Assembly: GCA_946478645.1 (NCBI GenBank)
Contig: CAMLCW010000026.1
Span: 1 to 24,636, forward strand
DNA length: 24,636 bases
Source of the DNA: an uncultured Variovorax sp.
GTDB lineage: Bacteria; Pseudomonadota; Gammaproteobacteria; Burkholderiales; Burkholderiaceae
Direction of reading: 5' to 3'
The notes under the pieces: model-generated
Database searches by the model: none
Seen by the model: the letters and a program-made list of their open reading frames with translations, nothing else
What the model was told of the DNA's origin: nothing
Position numbers and translations under genes: made by a program
In this document: in pieces, positions 1 through 6,242 of the stretch
How positions within the stretch are numbered: position 1 is the first letter of the stretch
Layout: every line of letters begins with the position of its first letter

Positions 1-631
1 GCGTGCGGTTGCACTGCAGTGCCACGTAGCGCAGCGGTTCCTTCTCGGCCGCCTTATCGCGGCCGAAGGCCTTGAGCAGGGCGCCGCGCTGCGCGCCTTC
101 GAGCAGGCGCACCGGAATGCGCTCGCCCACGTCTTCCGACGCGCACCAGACGTTCTGGCGCACGCTCTCCAGGGTGGCCGCGCCATTGAGCTCGAGCACG
201 AACATCTGCTGCTCGTCGATGCGGCCGTAAGTGCCGGGCATGACGTTGCGCACGAACGGCCCGCCGCTATTGAACTGATAGCGCTCCGGGCCGGTCAGTT
301 CGCCGCCCGAGGCCGGCTTGAAGCTCGCGATGCGCGTCACGGTGCAGCGCACGCCCGGCGGCAGGTCGTTCTCGAAGTCGTAGACCCACTGCTTCGCATC
401 GGTCCAGCGGCCGGTGCCCTTGCCGGCCTGGGCGTCGGTGCAGCTCACCGCGAGCGGCGGCGGCGCCTTGGGATCGCCGAAATCGACCGCCGCCTGGTCG
501 AACTTGGCGACCACCTGGCGCACGCGGGACACCTCGCCCTGCGGCGTGAGGCTGGTGATCTGGAGCGCGAGGGCGGGGCCGGCCAGGAACGCGCCGCTGG
601 CCAGGAGCCATGCTGGAATGGGTCTTTTCAA
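1..631 (-). CDS. Alpha-2-macroglobulin family protein, N-terminal part (cut by window edge)
   Basis: This is the first 210 codons of a protein that runs off the left edge. It opens with a clear Sec signal peptide (positively charged MKRP, hydrophobic stretch, ALA-LQ cleavage site near residue 23) followed by ITSLTPQGEVSRVRQVVAKF and a GDPKAPPPL segment. I recognise this as the N-terminus of the large bacterial alpha-2-macroglobulins (YfaS/large extracellular alpha-helical protein type). These are periplasmic proteins of well over 1,000 residues, thought to trap foreign proteases and usually paired with penicillin-binding protein 1C. The partner gene and the thioester region lie outside the window. 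The TTG start at 629-631 is chosen because AGGTGGAG lies 6 bases upstream. The in-frame GTG at 641-643 is part of that ribosome binding site and has none of its own. The family call comes from recalled sequence character, not a search. Confidence 0.75.
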   Translation of the reverse strand, partial: MKRPIPAWLLASGAFLAGPALALQITSLTPQGEVSRVRQVVAKFDQAAVDFGDPKAPPPLAVSCTDAQAGKGTGRWTDAKQWVYDFENDLPPGVRCTVTRIASFKPASGGELTGPERYQFNSGGPFVRNVMPGTYGRIDEQQMFVLELNGAATLESVRQNVWCASEDVGERIPVRLLEGAQRGALLKAFGRDKAAEKEPLRYVALQCNRT

Positions 632-637
632 TTGTTT

Positions 638-645
638 CTCCACCT
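638..645 (-). promoter_or_regulatory. Ribosome binding site deciding a TTG start
   Basis: Read on the minus strand, AGGTGGAG is followed by AAACAA and then TTG (629-631). The 6-base spacing is ideal and the resulting protein begins exactly at a signal peptide. The GTG inside this site (641-643) is also in frame but has no purine-rich sequence upstream of it, so it is less likely to be used. Confidence 0.6.
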
Positions 646-675
646 GAAGCAGCGCGCAGCGTAGCCGATTTGCGA

Positions 676-692
676 GGCAGGCCTGGCCTGCC
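676..692. repeat. Perfect small hairpin GGCAGGC-CTG-GCCTGCC
   Basis: There are seven-base perfect arms with a 3-base loop in the stretch 646-797, which otherwise shows no gene. It lies upstream of the alpha-2-macroglobulin gene (minus strand) and upstream of the toxin-antitoxin remnants (plus strand). No T-run follows on either strand, so it is not a standard terminator. The same arms (GGCAGGCC and GGCCTGCC) reappear in the hairpin at 18574-18600. Confidence 0.5.
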
Positions 693-797
693 CCAGAGGG
701 TGCCAAGCGCAGCGCCGGCACCAGGCCTGCGTGGGGCGCTCTTCGCTTCCTCTTCAATTGGAGCGCTTGACCATGGTTGGTAATGTGCCCAACATCG

Positions 798-908
798 GAC
801 TGGGCGGCGGCGCACTCCCTGGTCGATCTGCTGCAGATGCCCGAAGCCGACGGCATCGACGTCGACTTCGAGCCCATTCGCATCGGCGCGGCGGACGTCG
901 ACGCATGA
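798..908 (+). pseudogene. C-terminal remnant of a Phd/YefM-like antitoxin
   Basis: This frame reads about 36 residues ending in SLVDLLQMPEADGIDVDFEP and a short acidic tail, with TGA at 906-908. The SLVDLL-MPEAD-GI pattern is the C-terminal, toxin-binding end I associate with Phd/YefM antitoxins encoded before VapC-type toxins. The DNA-binding N-terminal half is missing: going upstream, the frame meets a stop codon at about 768, and no antitoxin-like start or N-terminal sequence is present. A degraded toxin of the expected kind lies 39 bp downstream, which supports the call. The first base given is where recognisable similarity begins, not a start codon. No function is expected from this piece. 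Confidence 0.5.
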
Positions 909-947
909 GTGTTGCAAGCGCCGCTCCAAAAGAGGGCGGGCGGACTG

Positions 948-1091
948 ATGCTGCTGCTGGACACGAACGTCATTTCCGAGGCGCGCAAGAACGCGTGCGA
1001 TCCGAAGGTTCGCGCCTGGATGGCCGCATTCTTCCGGTCGACCACCTGATTGCGCGCCGCGGGCGCGAAGTTGATCGATCCGTGGGAGTAG
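948..1091 (+). pseudogene. VapC-type PIN-domain toxin, internally deleted
   Basis: From the ATG at 948 the frame reads MLLLDTNVISEARKNACDPK and then VRAWMAAFFRSTT before TGA at 1047-1049. This is a textbook N-terminus of a VapC/FitB-type PIN ribonuclease, including the first catalytic Asp (residue 5) and Asn7. The same frame continues past the stop with LRAAGAKLIDPWE and TAG at 1089-1091, which is the typical C-terminal end (xGxxLxxPWE) of the same family. An intact toxin has about 135-140 residues, so roughly 90 codons of the core, including the other acidic catalytic residues, are gone. The result must be inactive as a nuclease. It lies just downstream of the antitoxin remnant at 798-908. 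Together they are a decayed toxin-antitoxin operon. Confidence 0.75.
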
Positions 1092-1099
1092 GGCGCTGA

Positions 1100-1112
1100 C
1101 CGGCGAAGCCGG
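1100..1112. repeat. Short hairpin CCGGC-GAA-GCCGG
   Basis: Five-base perfect arms with a 3-base loop lie 8 bases after the stop of the decayed toxin. The exact reverse-complement form occurs at 10938-10950, at the argH/histidine-kinase boundary. No T-run follows, so terminator activity is doubtful. Confidence 0.4.
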
Positions 1113-1140
1113 CGGCCGAGGGGCAAGCGTGATGTCTTCA

Positions 1141-1146
1141 TACAAT
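1141..1146 (+). promoter_or_regulatory. Candidate -10 box (TACAAT) for the OpgC-family gene
   Basis: TACAAT lies about 56 bases before the OpgC-family start in the only moderately AT-rich patch of the region. I see no convincing -35 hexamer at 16-18 bases upstream, so this rests on the -10 box and its position alone. Confidence 0.3.
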
Positions 1147-1201
1147 TGGCTACGTCGTGCGTGCGCCGCGCAGACCGCCACCGAGACCTCGCCGCCGACC
1201 G

Positions 1202-2377
1202 ATGAAACGCTACTGGGAAATAGACGCCTTGCGCGGGCTGATGCTCGTGCTGATGACCGTCACGCACCTGCCCACGCGCGTCACCGATCCGCTGGGCCAG
1301 CCCTTCGGCTTCGTCTCGGCGGCCGAGGGCTTCGTGCTGCTGTCGGCGTTCGTCGCCGGTCTGGTCTACAGCCGGATCGGCCACGTGCGCGGCGTCGAGC
1401 CGATGCGCCAGGCCTTCTGGCGCCGCGTGCTCAAGGTGTACCTGTGCCAGGCGGCGATCCTGCTGTTCCTGTTCACCGTGATCACCGCGCTGGGCCTGCA
1501 CATCGACCAGCCGGCGGTGAAGAACCTGGTGTCGTACTACCTCGCCGAGCCGGTCAAGGGCTTCGTCTTCGGGCTGCTGCTGATCTACGAGCCGGCGCTG
1601 CTCGACATCCTGCCGATGTACATCTTCTTCATGCTGCTGAGCCCCTGGGTGCTGGCGTTCGCGATGCGCCACGGCTGGACCGCGGTCATGGTGGCGAGCG
1701 TCGTGATCTGGTCGCTGGCGCAGTTCGGCCTGAGCGAGTGGGTCTACGGCCTGGCGGTGCACTGGCTCGGACTGCCGGTGCCGTTCCACGAGATGGGCGC
1801 GTTCAACGGCTATGCGTGGCAGTTCCTGTGGTTCGCGGGGCTGTGCATCGGCGCCAGCCGCAACATGCCCGACGCGCGGCCGCTGCATTTCCCGGCCTGG
1901 ATCTGGGCCCCGGCGCTCGCGATCACGCTCTACGGGTTCTGGTGGCGCCACCACGGCATCAACGGCCAGGCGCCGTTCGGCGGCGACGTCGAATTGAACC
2001 TGCTGTTCGACAAATGGCAGCTCGGGCCGCTGCGGCTGGTCAACCTGCTGGCGCTGGGCATCCTCGCGGTGCGCTTCGGGCCCGGGCTCATGCGCCGGAT
2101 TCCGCGCCTGCACTGGCTCGAGGCCATGGGCTCGGCCTCGCTGCCGGTGTTCTGCGCGCACCTCGTCGCGGTGCTGCTGGTGCTGGCCTTCTTCGGCGAC
2201 AGCCAGACGGCGCGCCCCTGGTGGGGCGACGGGCTGCTGCTGCTGGCGGTGTTCGGCGGGATGTACGCGGTGGCGCGGGTCGCGCGCGGCGCCGACGTGC
2301 CGCCGCCGGCGGACGTGGCTACCGAGCTGACGGGCGGCGCTTCGCCTCGAGATCCCGGATGTACCGAAGTTCGTTGA
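1202..2377 (+). CDS. OpgC-family integral membrane protein (putative glucan succinyltransferase)
   Basis: The 391-residue product has about ten hydrophobic segments and begins MKRYWEIDALRGLMLVLMTV. The D-A-L-R-G motif (residues 8-12) followed by His22 is typical of membrane acyltransferases. FGFVSAAEGFVLLSAFVAGL and RRVLKVYL fit the OpgC_C family. Characterised OpgC members add succinyl groups to osmoregulated periplasmic glucans at the inner membrane; the acyl group used here cannot be read. The ATG at 1202 is preferred because the DALRG motif then falls close to the N-terminus. An in-frame GTG at 1157 would add 15 Arg/Pro-rich residues, and neither start has a clear ribosome binding site. 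The last 19 codons overlap the end of the convergent lipoprotein gene by 59 bp, so the C-terminal tail (about GGASPRDPGCTEVR) may be an extension after loss of an earlier stop. Confidence 0.8.
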   Translation: MKRYWEIDALRGLMLVLMTVTHLPTRVTDPLGQPFGFVSAAEGFVLLSAFVAGLVYSRIGHVRGVEPMRQAFWRRVLKVYLCQAAILLFLFTVITALGLHIDQPAVKNLVSYYLAEPVKGFVFGLLLIYEPALLDILPMYIFFMLLSPWVLAFAMRHGWTAVMVASVVIWSLAQFGLSEWVYGLAVHWLGLPVPFHEMGAFNGYAWQFLWFAGLCIGASRNMPDARPLHFPAWIWAPALAITLYGFWWRHHGINGQAPFGGDVELNLLFDKWQLGPLRLVNLLALGILAVRFGPGLMRRIPRLHWLEAMGSASLPVFCAHLVAVLLVLAFFGDSQTARPWWGDGLLLLAVFGGMYAVARVARGADVPPPADVATELTGGASPRDPGCTEVR

Positions 2378-3053
2378 GGGAAATCGGGTTCGCGGGCTCG
2401 ATGCGCAGCACACGCTCGTGCAGTGCTTTGGCGGCGTCGAGGTTTCCGAGTTCGACCTGCGCAAAGGCCATGCCGCGCAGCGCCCGGGCCTGTTCGCCCG
2501 TATGTAGCGCTGGCGGTGTGAGTTCGACCGCGCGCAGGGCTTCGTCGAAGGCCTGCAGCGATCCCGGCCAGTCGCGCTCGAGCGCAAGGATGTGCCCTCG
2601 TTCCGACAGGTACTGCGAATTGCGTGGAGAGAGCGCGATGGCAGCGTCATACGCCGCCTTGGCCTCGGGGATCCGATCAAGGTCGACCAGCGCGAAGCCT
2701 CTCAGGAAATAGGCGCGGCCCCATTCGGCGCCATAGACGCGCGCGGGGGTGTTCTTCTTGTGCCCGTTGAGGGCATAGGCGAGGGTTTCGGGGCCGGAGC
2801 GCGCAGAGTAGACGAGGACACCGGGTTGGCGGTATGCGCGTTCGTACTGGGCAATGGCTTCATCGAGCAGCGGCAGCGCTTGCGCGTGCTTTTTCGAGCT
2901 CACCAGGTCGTCAGCCCGGCGAACGAGCGCGTCGGCGGCAACGGCCTTCTTGGCTGCTGCCGCGGGCGGCGGGGCGGACGCCGCCTCGGGCTTCGCGGCG
3001 CATGCGCACAGGAGCAGCGACAGCAGGATCGCTGCACAGGATTTCATGGACAT
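2319..3053 (-). CDS. Tetratricopeptide-repeat lipoprotein
   Basis: The protein has 244 residues. The N-terminus MSMKSCAAILLSLLLCACAA is a lipoprotein signal peptide with the likely acylated cysteine at residue 18 (LCAC lipobox), followed by an Ala/Pro-rich linker. The remainder is helical with TPR signatures at about 111-144, 145-178 and 189-222 (for example AKAAYDAAIALSPRN and LHERVLRIEPANP). It is probably anchored to the outer membrane, facing the periplasm, as a protein-binding scaffold; no partner is evident. The start at 3053 is chosen because AGGGAG lies 7 bases upstream; a second ATG at 3047 is possible. Its 3' end overlaps the convergent OpgC-family gene. It shares a strand with the SGNH hydrolase gene upstream, but the 174-bp gap suggests its own promoter (a weak TAGACT -10 box is at 3142-3147). 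Confidence 0.8.
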   Translation of the reverse strand: MSMKSCAAILLSLLLCACAAKPEAASAPPPAAAAKKAVAADALVRRADDLVSSKKHAQALPLLDEAIAQYERAYRQPGVLVYSARSGPETLAYALNGHKKNTPARVYGAEWGRAYFLRGFALVDLDRIPEAKAAYDAAIALSPRNSQYLSERGHILALERDWPGSLQAFDEALRAVELTPPALHTGEQARALRGMAFAQVELGNLDAAKALHERVLRIEPANPISLNELRYIRDLEAKRRPSAR

Positions 3054-3188
3054 CGAGACTCTCCCTTGCCGTCCGGCGCGGCGATTTTTTTGAATGAAGG
3101 GAACACCGGCGCATTCCGCGGCGCCCGCGGATTGCGCTGCGAGTCTAGGGTCGTTTCTCGACGGGAATGGTCCGCTGCCGACCAAATG

Positions 3189-3205
3189 CGAAGCGCTTCG
3201 TGAAG
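3189..3205. repeat. Palindrome CGAAGCGCTTCG overlapping hairpin CGCTTC-GT-GAAGCG
   Basis: A 12-base perfect palindrome (3189-3200) overlaps a hairpin with 6-base arms (about 3194-3207) in the 174-bp gap between the SGNH hydrolase gene and the TPR lipoprotein gene. It begins about 20 bases after the hydrolase stop (minus strand), where a transcription end would be expected. No clean T-run follows, so it is at best a weak terminator or mRNA-stabilising structure. Confidence 0.3.
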
Positions 3206-3227
3206 CGGATCACGCCTTTTCTGGCGC

Positions 3228-4019
3228 TCAGGGCAGCGCGGGCGCCGGCGGCGGCGCTGGCACCGGCGCCGCCGCATCGCCGGTCAGATGCGCCGCGATG
3301 ATCGAGCGCCAGAGCCGGTAGCCCTCGTCCGTCAGGTGCAGCCGGTCGGCGAGGTACAGCTCGGGCCGGGGGCGGCCGTCGGCGCCGATCATGGGCGTGT
3401 AGATGTCGATGTATTCGCTGTTCGGCAGCCGGTTCAGGTAGGCCGCGATCACGTTGTTGGTCTCGCGCACCAGCGGCAGCAGATGCTCGCGCGAGGGGCT
3501 CGGCTTGACCGAGATGAAGCTGATGCGCGCATCGGGCAGTTCGGCGCGCACCGTGTTGGCAAAGCGCGCGAAGCTCTCGAGCACCTGCAGCGGCGTGCGG
3601 CCTTCGGCCAGGTCGTTGTCGCCGGCGTACACCAGCACCTGGCGCGGGCGGTAGCGCACCACCAGGTCGCGCGCGAACAGGCTGCAGTCGGCCAGCGTCG
3701 AGCCGCCGAAGCCGCGGTTGACGATCTCGGGCAGCTGGCTGAAGTCCTGCGACAGGTTTTTCCACATGCGCACGGTCGAACTGCCCACGAACACCACGCC
3801 GCCCGGGGCGGGAAAGCGCCGCTGGTCGGCCCGCGCGAAGGCCGCGAGTTCGTTGTGCCAGCGGGCCTTGGCCGCCAGGTACTCGGAAGTGTTCTCGGCC
3901 GGGGCGGAACCGTCGGCCTCGTAGGGGAAGGCGGCCGAGGCGGTCTGGGCCTGCGCGGCGAACACGGTGGCGGCGGCGAGCGCCAGGCCCGCCAGCGCGG
4001 ATTTCATCATCGAAGGCAT
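3228..4019 (-). CDS. Secreted SGNH/GDSL-family hydrolase
   Basis: The 263-residue protein has an N-terminal signal peptide (MPSMMKSALAGLALAAATVF, cleavage near AQAQ). All four SGNH blocks are visible: block I FVGSSTVRMW with nucleophile Ser81 (the usual GDS is GSS), block II GFGGSTL (Gly105/106), block III GDND with Asn135, and block V DRLH with Asp225 and His228. These residues form the catalytic triad and oxyanion hole of esterases and acylhydrolases that often act on lipids, acetylated sugars or cell-wall polymers in the periplasm. The C-terminus ends in an Ala/Pro tail. The gene begins 26 bp after the anti-sigma factor stop on the same strand, so it is very likely the third gene of the sigma operon. 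Start choice among ATGs at 4019, 4010 and 4007 is uncertain, with no strong ribosome binding site. Confidence 0.85.
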   Translation of the reverse strand: MPSMMKSALAGLALAAATVFAAQAQTASAAFPYEADGSAPAENTSEYLAAKARWHNELAAFARADQRRFPAPGGVVFVGSSTVRMWKNLSQDFSQLPEIVNRGFGGSTLADCSLFARDLVVRYRPRQVLVYAGDNDLAEGRTPLQVLESFARFANTVRAELPDARISFISVKPSPSREHLLPLVRETNNVIAAYLNRLPNSEYIDIYTPMIGADGRPRPELYLADRLHLTDEGYRLWRSIIAAHLTGDAAAPVPAPPPAPALP

Positions 4020-4045
4020 CGCAAACAGGGGGACGGGAAACTCGG

Positions 4046-4789
4046 TCAGGTCGTCTTTTCGATCAGCGCGCCCTTGAACAGCACGGGGCCCGTGGGGCCG
4101 CGCTCGCTCGGCACGCCGCCCTTGGGTTCGAGGCTGATCGCGAGCGCGGGCACGCGAACGTCGGATTCTGACGCAGGCAGCCGCAGCGCCGGCGCATGGT
4201 CGAGCACGCCGAGCGAGCGCGGCGCGCCGCCGGGCGGCAAGGCCCAGAGCTGCAGCGACTTGTCGGCGCCCTCGTCGTAGCTGCCTACGCGCTGCAGTAC
4301 GAGCTGGCGCTTCTTCGGGTCGAAGGTGACGAGCATCGAGGCGGCGTCCTTGTCGTCGGACAGCACCGCGACGTACTGGATGGCGGGCGCGTTCTGCAAC
4401 TGCTCGCGCAGGTTCACGCCGACCACCACCGCCATCACCGTGGCGAGCGCGCCGGCCGCGGCGGCGCCGCGCCAGAGCGCGAGGCTGCGCAGCCATCCAC
4501 CCGGCGCGGGCGGTGGCGGCGCCTGGCGCTGGCGCGCGAGCGCCTGCTGCGCCTGCTCGGCCTCGATCATGTTGCGGATGCGGGTCCAGACGGCGGCGTC
4601 GGGCACGACGGGGCTTTGCAGCTCGGTCATGCTCGCGAGCCGGCCTTGCCACACGAGCGCCGCGGCGCGCACCGGCGCCTGTTCGCGCGCCAGGGTTTCG
4701 AAGCGCCGGCGGGCGCCGCCGCGCAGGGTGCCGAGCGCATGGCTTGCGGCCAGCAGGTCGAGCAGGTCAGGGTGGGCGATGAGATTCAT
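4046..4789 (-). CDS. RskA-like membrane anti-sigma factor
   Basis: The protein has 247 residues. The N-terminal cytoplasmic part (1-95) contains LAASHALGTLRGGARRRFE, the conserved helix of anti-sigma-K-type factors, and lacks the zinc-binding HxxxCxxC motif. One transmembrane helix lies at about 105-126 (LALWRGAAAAGALATVMAVV). The remaining about 120 residues resemble the RskA C-terminal domain and would be periplasmic (SLQLWALPPGGAPRSLG is typical). By family knowledge it holds its sigma factor inactive at the membrane until an envelope signal triggers release. It starts 22 bp after the sigma gene, with AAGGAAGA about 9 bases before the ATG. This pairing supports both calls. The signal it senses is unknown. 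Confidence 0.9.
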   Translation of the reverse strand: MNLIAHPDLLDLLAASHALGTLRGGARRRFETLAREQAPVRAAALVWQGRLASMTELQSPVVPDAAVWTRIRNMIEAEQAQQALARQRQAPPPPAPGGWLRSLALWRGAAAAGALATVMAVVVGVNLREQLQNAPAIQYVAVLSDDKDAASMLVTFDPKKRQLVLQRVGSYDEGADKSLQLWALPPGGAPRSLGVLDHAPALRLPASESDVRVPALAISLEPKGGVPSERGPTGPVLFKGALIEKTT

Positions 4790-4811
4790 GGCTGAGCGTC
4801 TTCCTTGGGGC

Positions 4812-5387
4812 CTAGGCGAAGCGCGCCATGCACACGCGCAGCTTCTCGAGCCCGCGCCGGATCCAGGTCTTGACAGTGCCGAGCGGCAGCTTGAGCTGTT
4901 CGGCCAGCTCGCCATGGCTCAGTTCGCGCAGGTAGGCCAGGCTCACGACCTCGCGCTGGCGGGCCTCGAGCTGGCTCAGGCACTGGTGCAGCGCCCAGGC
5001 CTGCTCGCTCGCATCGGCGGTGTCCACGGGATTCGGCGCATCGGATTCGAGCGTCTCGGCCATGAGCTCGTCGAACTCCTGCGTCAGCTGGGCGCGGTCG
5101 GCGGTGCGGCGGCGCAGCAGGTCGAGCGAGCGGCTGCGCACGATCAGGCCCAGCCAGGCGAGCGGCGGGCTCAGCGTGCCGCGGTAGTCGGCGGCGGCGC
5201 GCCAGACCGTCATGAACGATTCCTGCAGCACGTCCTCGGCCCATTCGCGCTGCCGTACCACGCGCATCGCGAGGCCCATGAGCCGCGGCGCGGTGCGGTC
5301 GTAGAGTTCGCGCAGGGCGGCTTCGTCGCGGCGGCCGATGCGGTCGATCAAGGCGATCAGCTCGGCGTCTGGGCTGGGGACTGTCAT
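4812..5387 (-). CDS. ECF sigma factor (SigK/RpoE-like, sigma-70 family)
   Basis: The 191-residue protein has the two-domain ECF layout. Region 2 (about 25-95) includes the core-binding AEDVLQESFMTVW (50-62) and the promoter-melting/-10 contacting LAWLGLIVRSRSLDLLRR. Region 4 (about 135-185) has a helix-turn-helix LSHGELAEQLKLPLGTVKTW that reads the -35 element. It directs RNA polymerase to a small set of envelope-related promoters. It is the first gene of an operon with its RskA-like anti-sigma factor and an SGNH hydrolase. A TGAATCC-N16-CGTA element on the same strand at 5424-5450 suggests it transcribes its own operon. An in-frame ATG at 5405 would add six residues; neither start has a ribosome binding site, and the predicted transcript would have a leader of only about 12-30 bases. 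Confidence 0.9.
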   Translation of the reverse strand: MTVPSPDAELIALIDRIGRRDEAALRELYDRTAPRLMGLAMRVVRQREWAEDVLQESFMTVWRAAADYRGTLSPPLAWLGLIVRSRSLDLLRRRTADRAQLTQEFDELMAETLESDAPNPVDTADASEQAWALHQCLSQLEARQREVVSLAYLRELSHGELAEQLKLPLGTVKTWIRRGLEKLRVCMARFA

Positions 5388-5423
5388 GCGCGGATTGTGG
5401 GGCATGGGCGTGCATGAGCAGGG

Positions 5424-5450
5424 TACGGCGGCGGGGCGGGCGCGGATTCA
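5424..5450 (-). promoter_or_regulatory. Candidate ECF promoter for the sigma/anti-sigma/hydrolase operon
   Basis: On the minus strand TGAATCC (5450-5444) is followed by a 16-base spacer and CGTA (5427-5424), the -35/-10 layout of ECF-dependent promoters. The predicted transcript start near 5417 is just upstream of the sigma gene. The same heptamer, spacer length and tetramer occur in the opposite direction at 5462-5488. The spacers have unrelated sequences, so this is conservation of the contact elements only. Assignment to this particular sigma factor is inference. Confidence 0.6.
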
Positions 5451-5461
5451 GTCTGCATATG

Positions 5462-5488
5462 TGAATCCATCCGGCCTCGGCCTGCGTA
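5462..5488 (+). promoter_or_regulatory. Candidate ECF promoter for the DUF3455 lipoprotein gene
   Basis: TGAATCC (5462-5468), a 16-base spacer, then CGTA (5485-5488) exactly match the divergent copy serving the sigma operon. The predicted start near 5495 gives a leader of about 95 bases before the DUF3455 ATG at 5591. The two -35 elements are 11 bases apart. Confidence 0.6.
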
Positions 5489-5590
5489 CAGGCAACCGGG
5501 GCCGTCGCGGCGCGCTGCGCGCGGGCGCGGCCACCGATTGCGCTCATCCGTTCATCACCACTGTCCATTACCCGACCAAAGGAACCGACC

Positions 5591-6142
5591 ATGACCTTCC
5601 GCACCCTGACGGCCCTCGCTGCCGCCGCCGGCCTTGCCGCCTGTTCCGGCATGGGCACCAGCCAGCCCACGATGATGTATTCGCAGGCCAGCCTGCCCGA
5701 CGCGGTGAAGGTGCCGGCCGGCCACGCCGTGTTCATGGAGACCGTGGGCGCCGGCGACATCACCTACGAATGCCGGGCCAAGGCCAACATGCCGGGGCAG
5801 CACGAATGGGTGTTCGTCGGCCCCGACGCCCGCCTGATGGACCGCGCCGGCAAGCAGGTCGGCAAATACTACGGCCCGCCCGCCACGTGGGAGAGCATGG
5901 ACGGCTCCAAGCTCACGGCCACGCAGGTGGCGGTGGCGCCCAACGGCAGCGGCAACATTCCGCATCAGCTCGTCAAGGCGAACCCGGCCATGGGCGCGGG
6001 CGCGATGCAGGGCGTGAGCTACATCCAGCGCGTGGCGACCCGGGGCGGCGTGGCGCCGGCCATGGCCTGCGGCGCATCGAACATGGGCCAGAAGCAGATC
6101 GTCAAGTACCAGGCCGACTACATCTTCTACCGCGCCGGCTGA
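5591..6142 (+). CDS. DUF3455-family lipoprotein
   Basis: The 183-residue product begins with a lipoprotein signal peptide (MTFRTLTALAAAAGLAACSG, lipobox LAAC, acylated Cys18). It continues with the pattern of DUF3455: VPAGHAVFMETVGAGDITYECR, a GPDARLMDRAGKQVGKYYGP segment and a C-terminal QIVKYQADYIFYRAG. Family members are small secreted or envelope proteins of unknown biochemical role found in proteobacteria and fungi. A ribosome binding site (AAAGGAA) lies 7 bases before the ATG. It is divergent from the ECF sigma operon and carries the same candidate promoter element, so I infer that it is a target of that sigma factor. Confidence 0.85.
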   Translation: MTFRTLTALAAAAGLAACSGMGTSQPTMMYSQASLPDAVKVPAGHAVFMETVGAGDITYECRAKANMPGQHEWVFVGPDARLMDRAGKQVGKYYGPPATWESMDGSKLTATQVAVAPNGSGNIPHQLVKANPAMGAGAMQGVSYIQRVATRGGVAPAMACGASNMGQKQIVKYQADYIFYRAG

Positions 6143-6242
6143 GCCCGCGCCGGGCCTCGTCCGCCGCGCTGAGAGACATTTCGGACACGTATACTCCGCC
6201 GCCAAACGAGGAGCGGGGCGCACCAGCGCGTGCGAACGAGGA

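Noticed and set aside
731..1099. Plus-strand open frame of 122 codons covering the toxin-antitoxin remnants
   Set aside because: It is in a different frame from the antitoxin and toxin matches and reads as Arg-rich low-complexity sequence.
3074..3092. T-run after a GC-rich stretch as a plus-strand terminator
   Set aside because: No plus-strand gene ends nearby (the OpgC-family gene ends at 2377). The run lies in the upstream region of the minus-strand TPR lipoprotein gene.
6165..6195. CGTA within CACGTATACT upstream of the small membrane protein gene as another ECF promoter
   Set aside because: The bases 16 upstream (CGCGCTG) bear no resemblance to TGAATCC.
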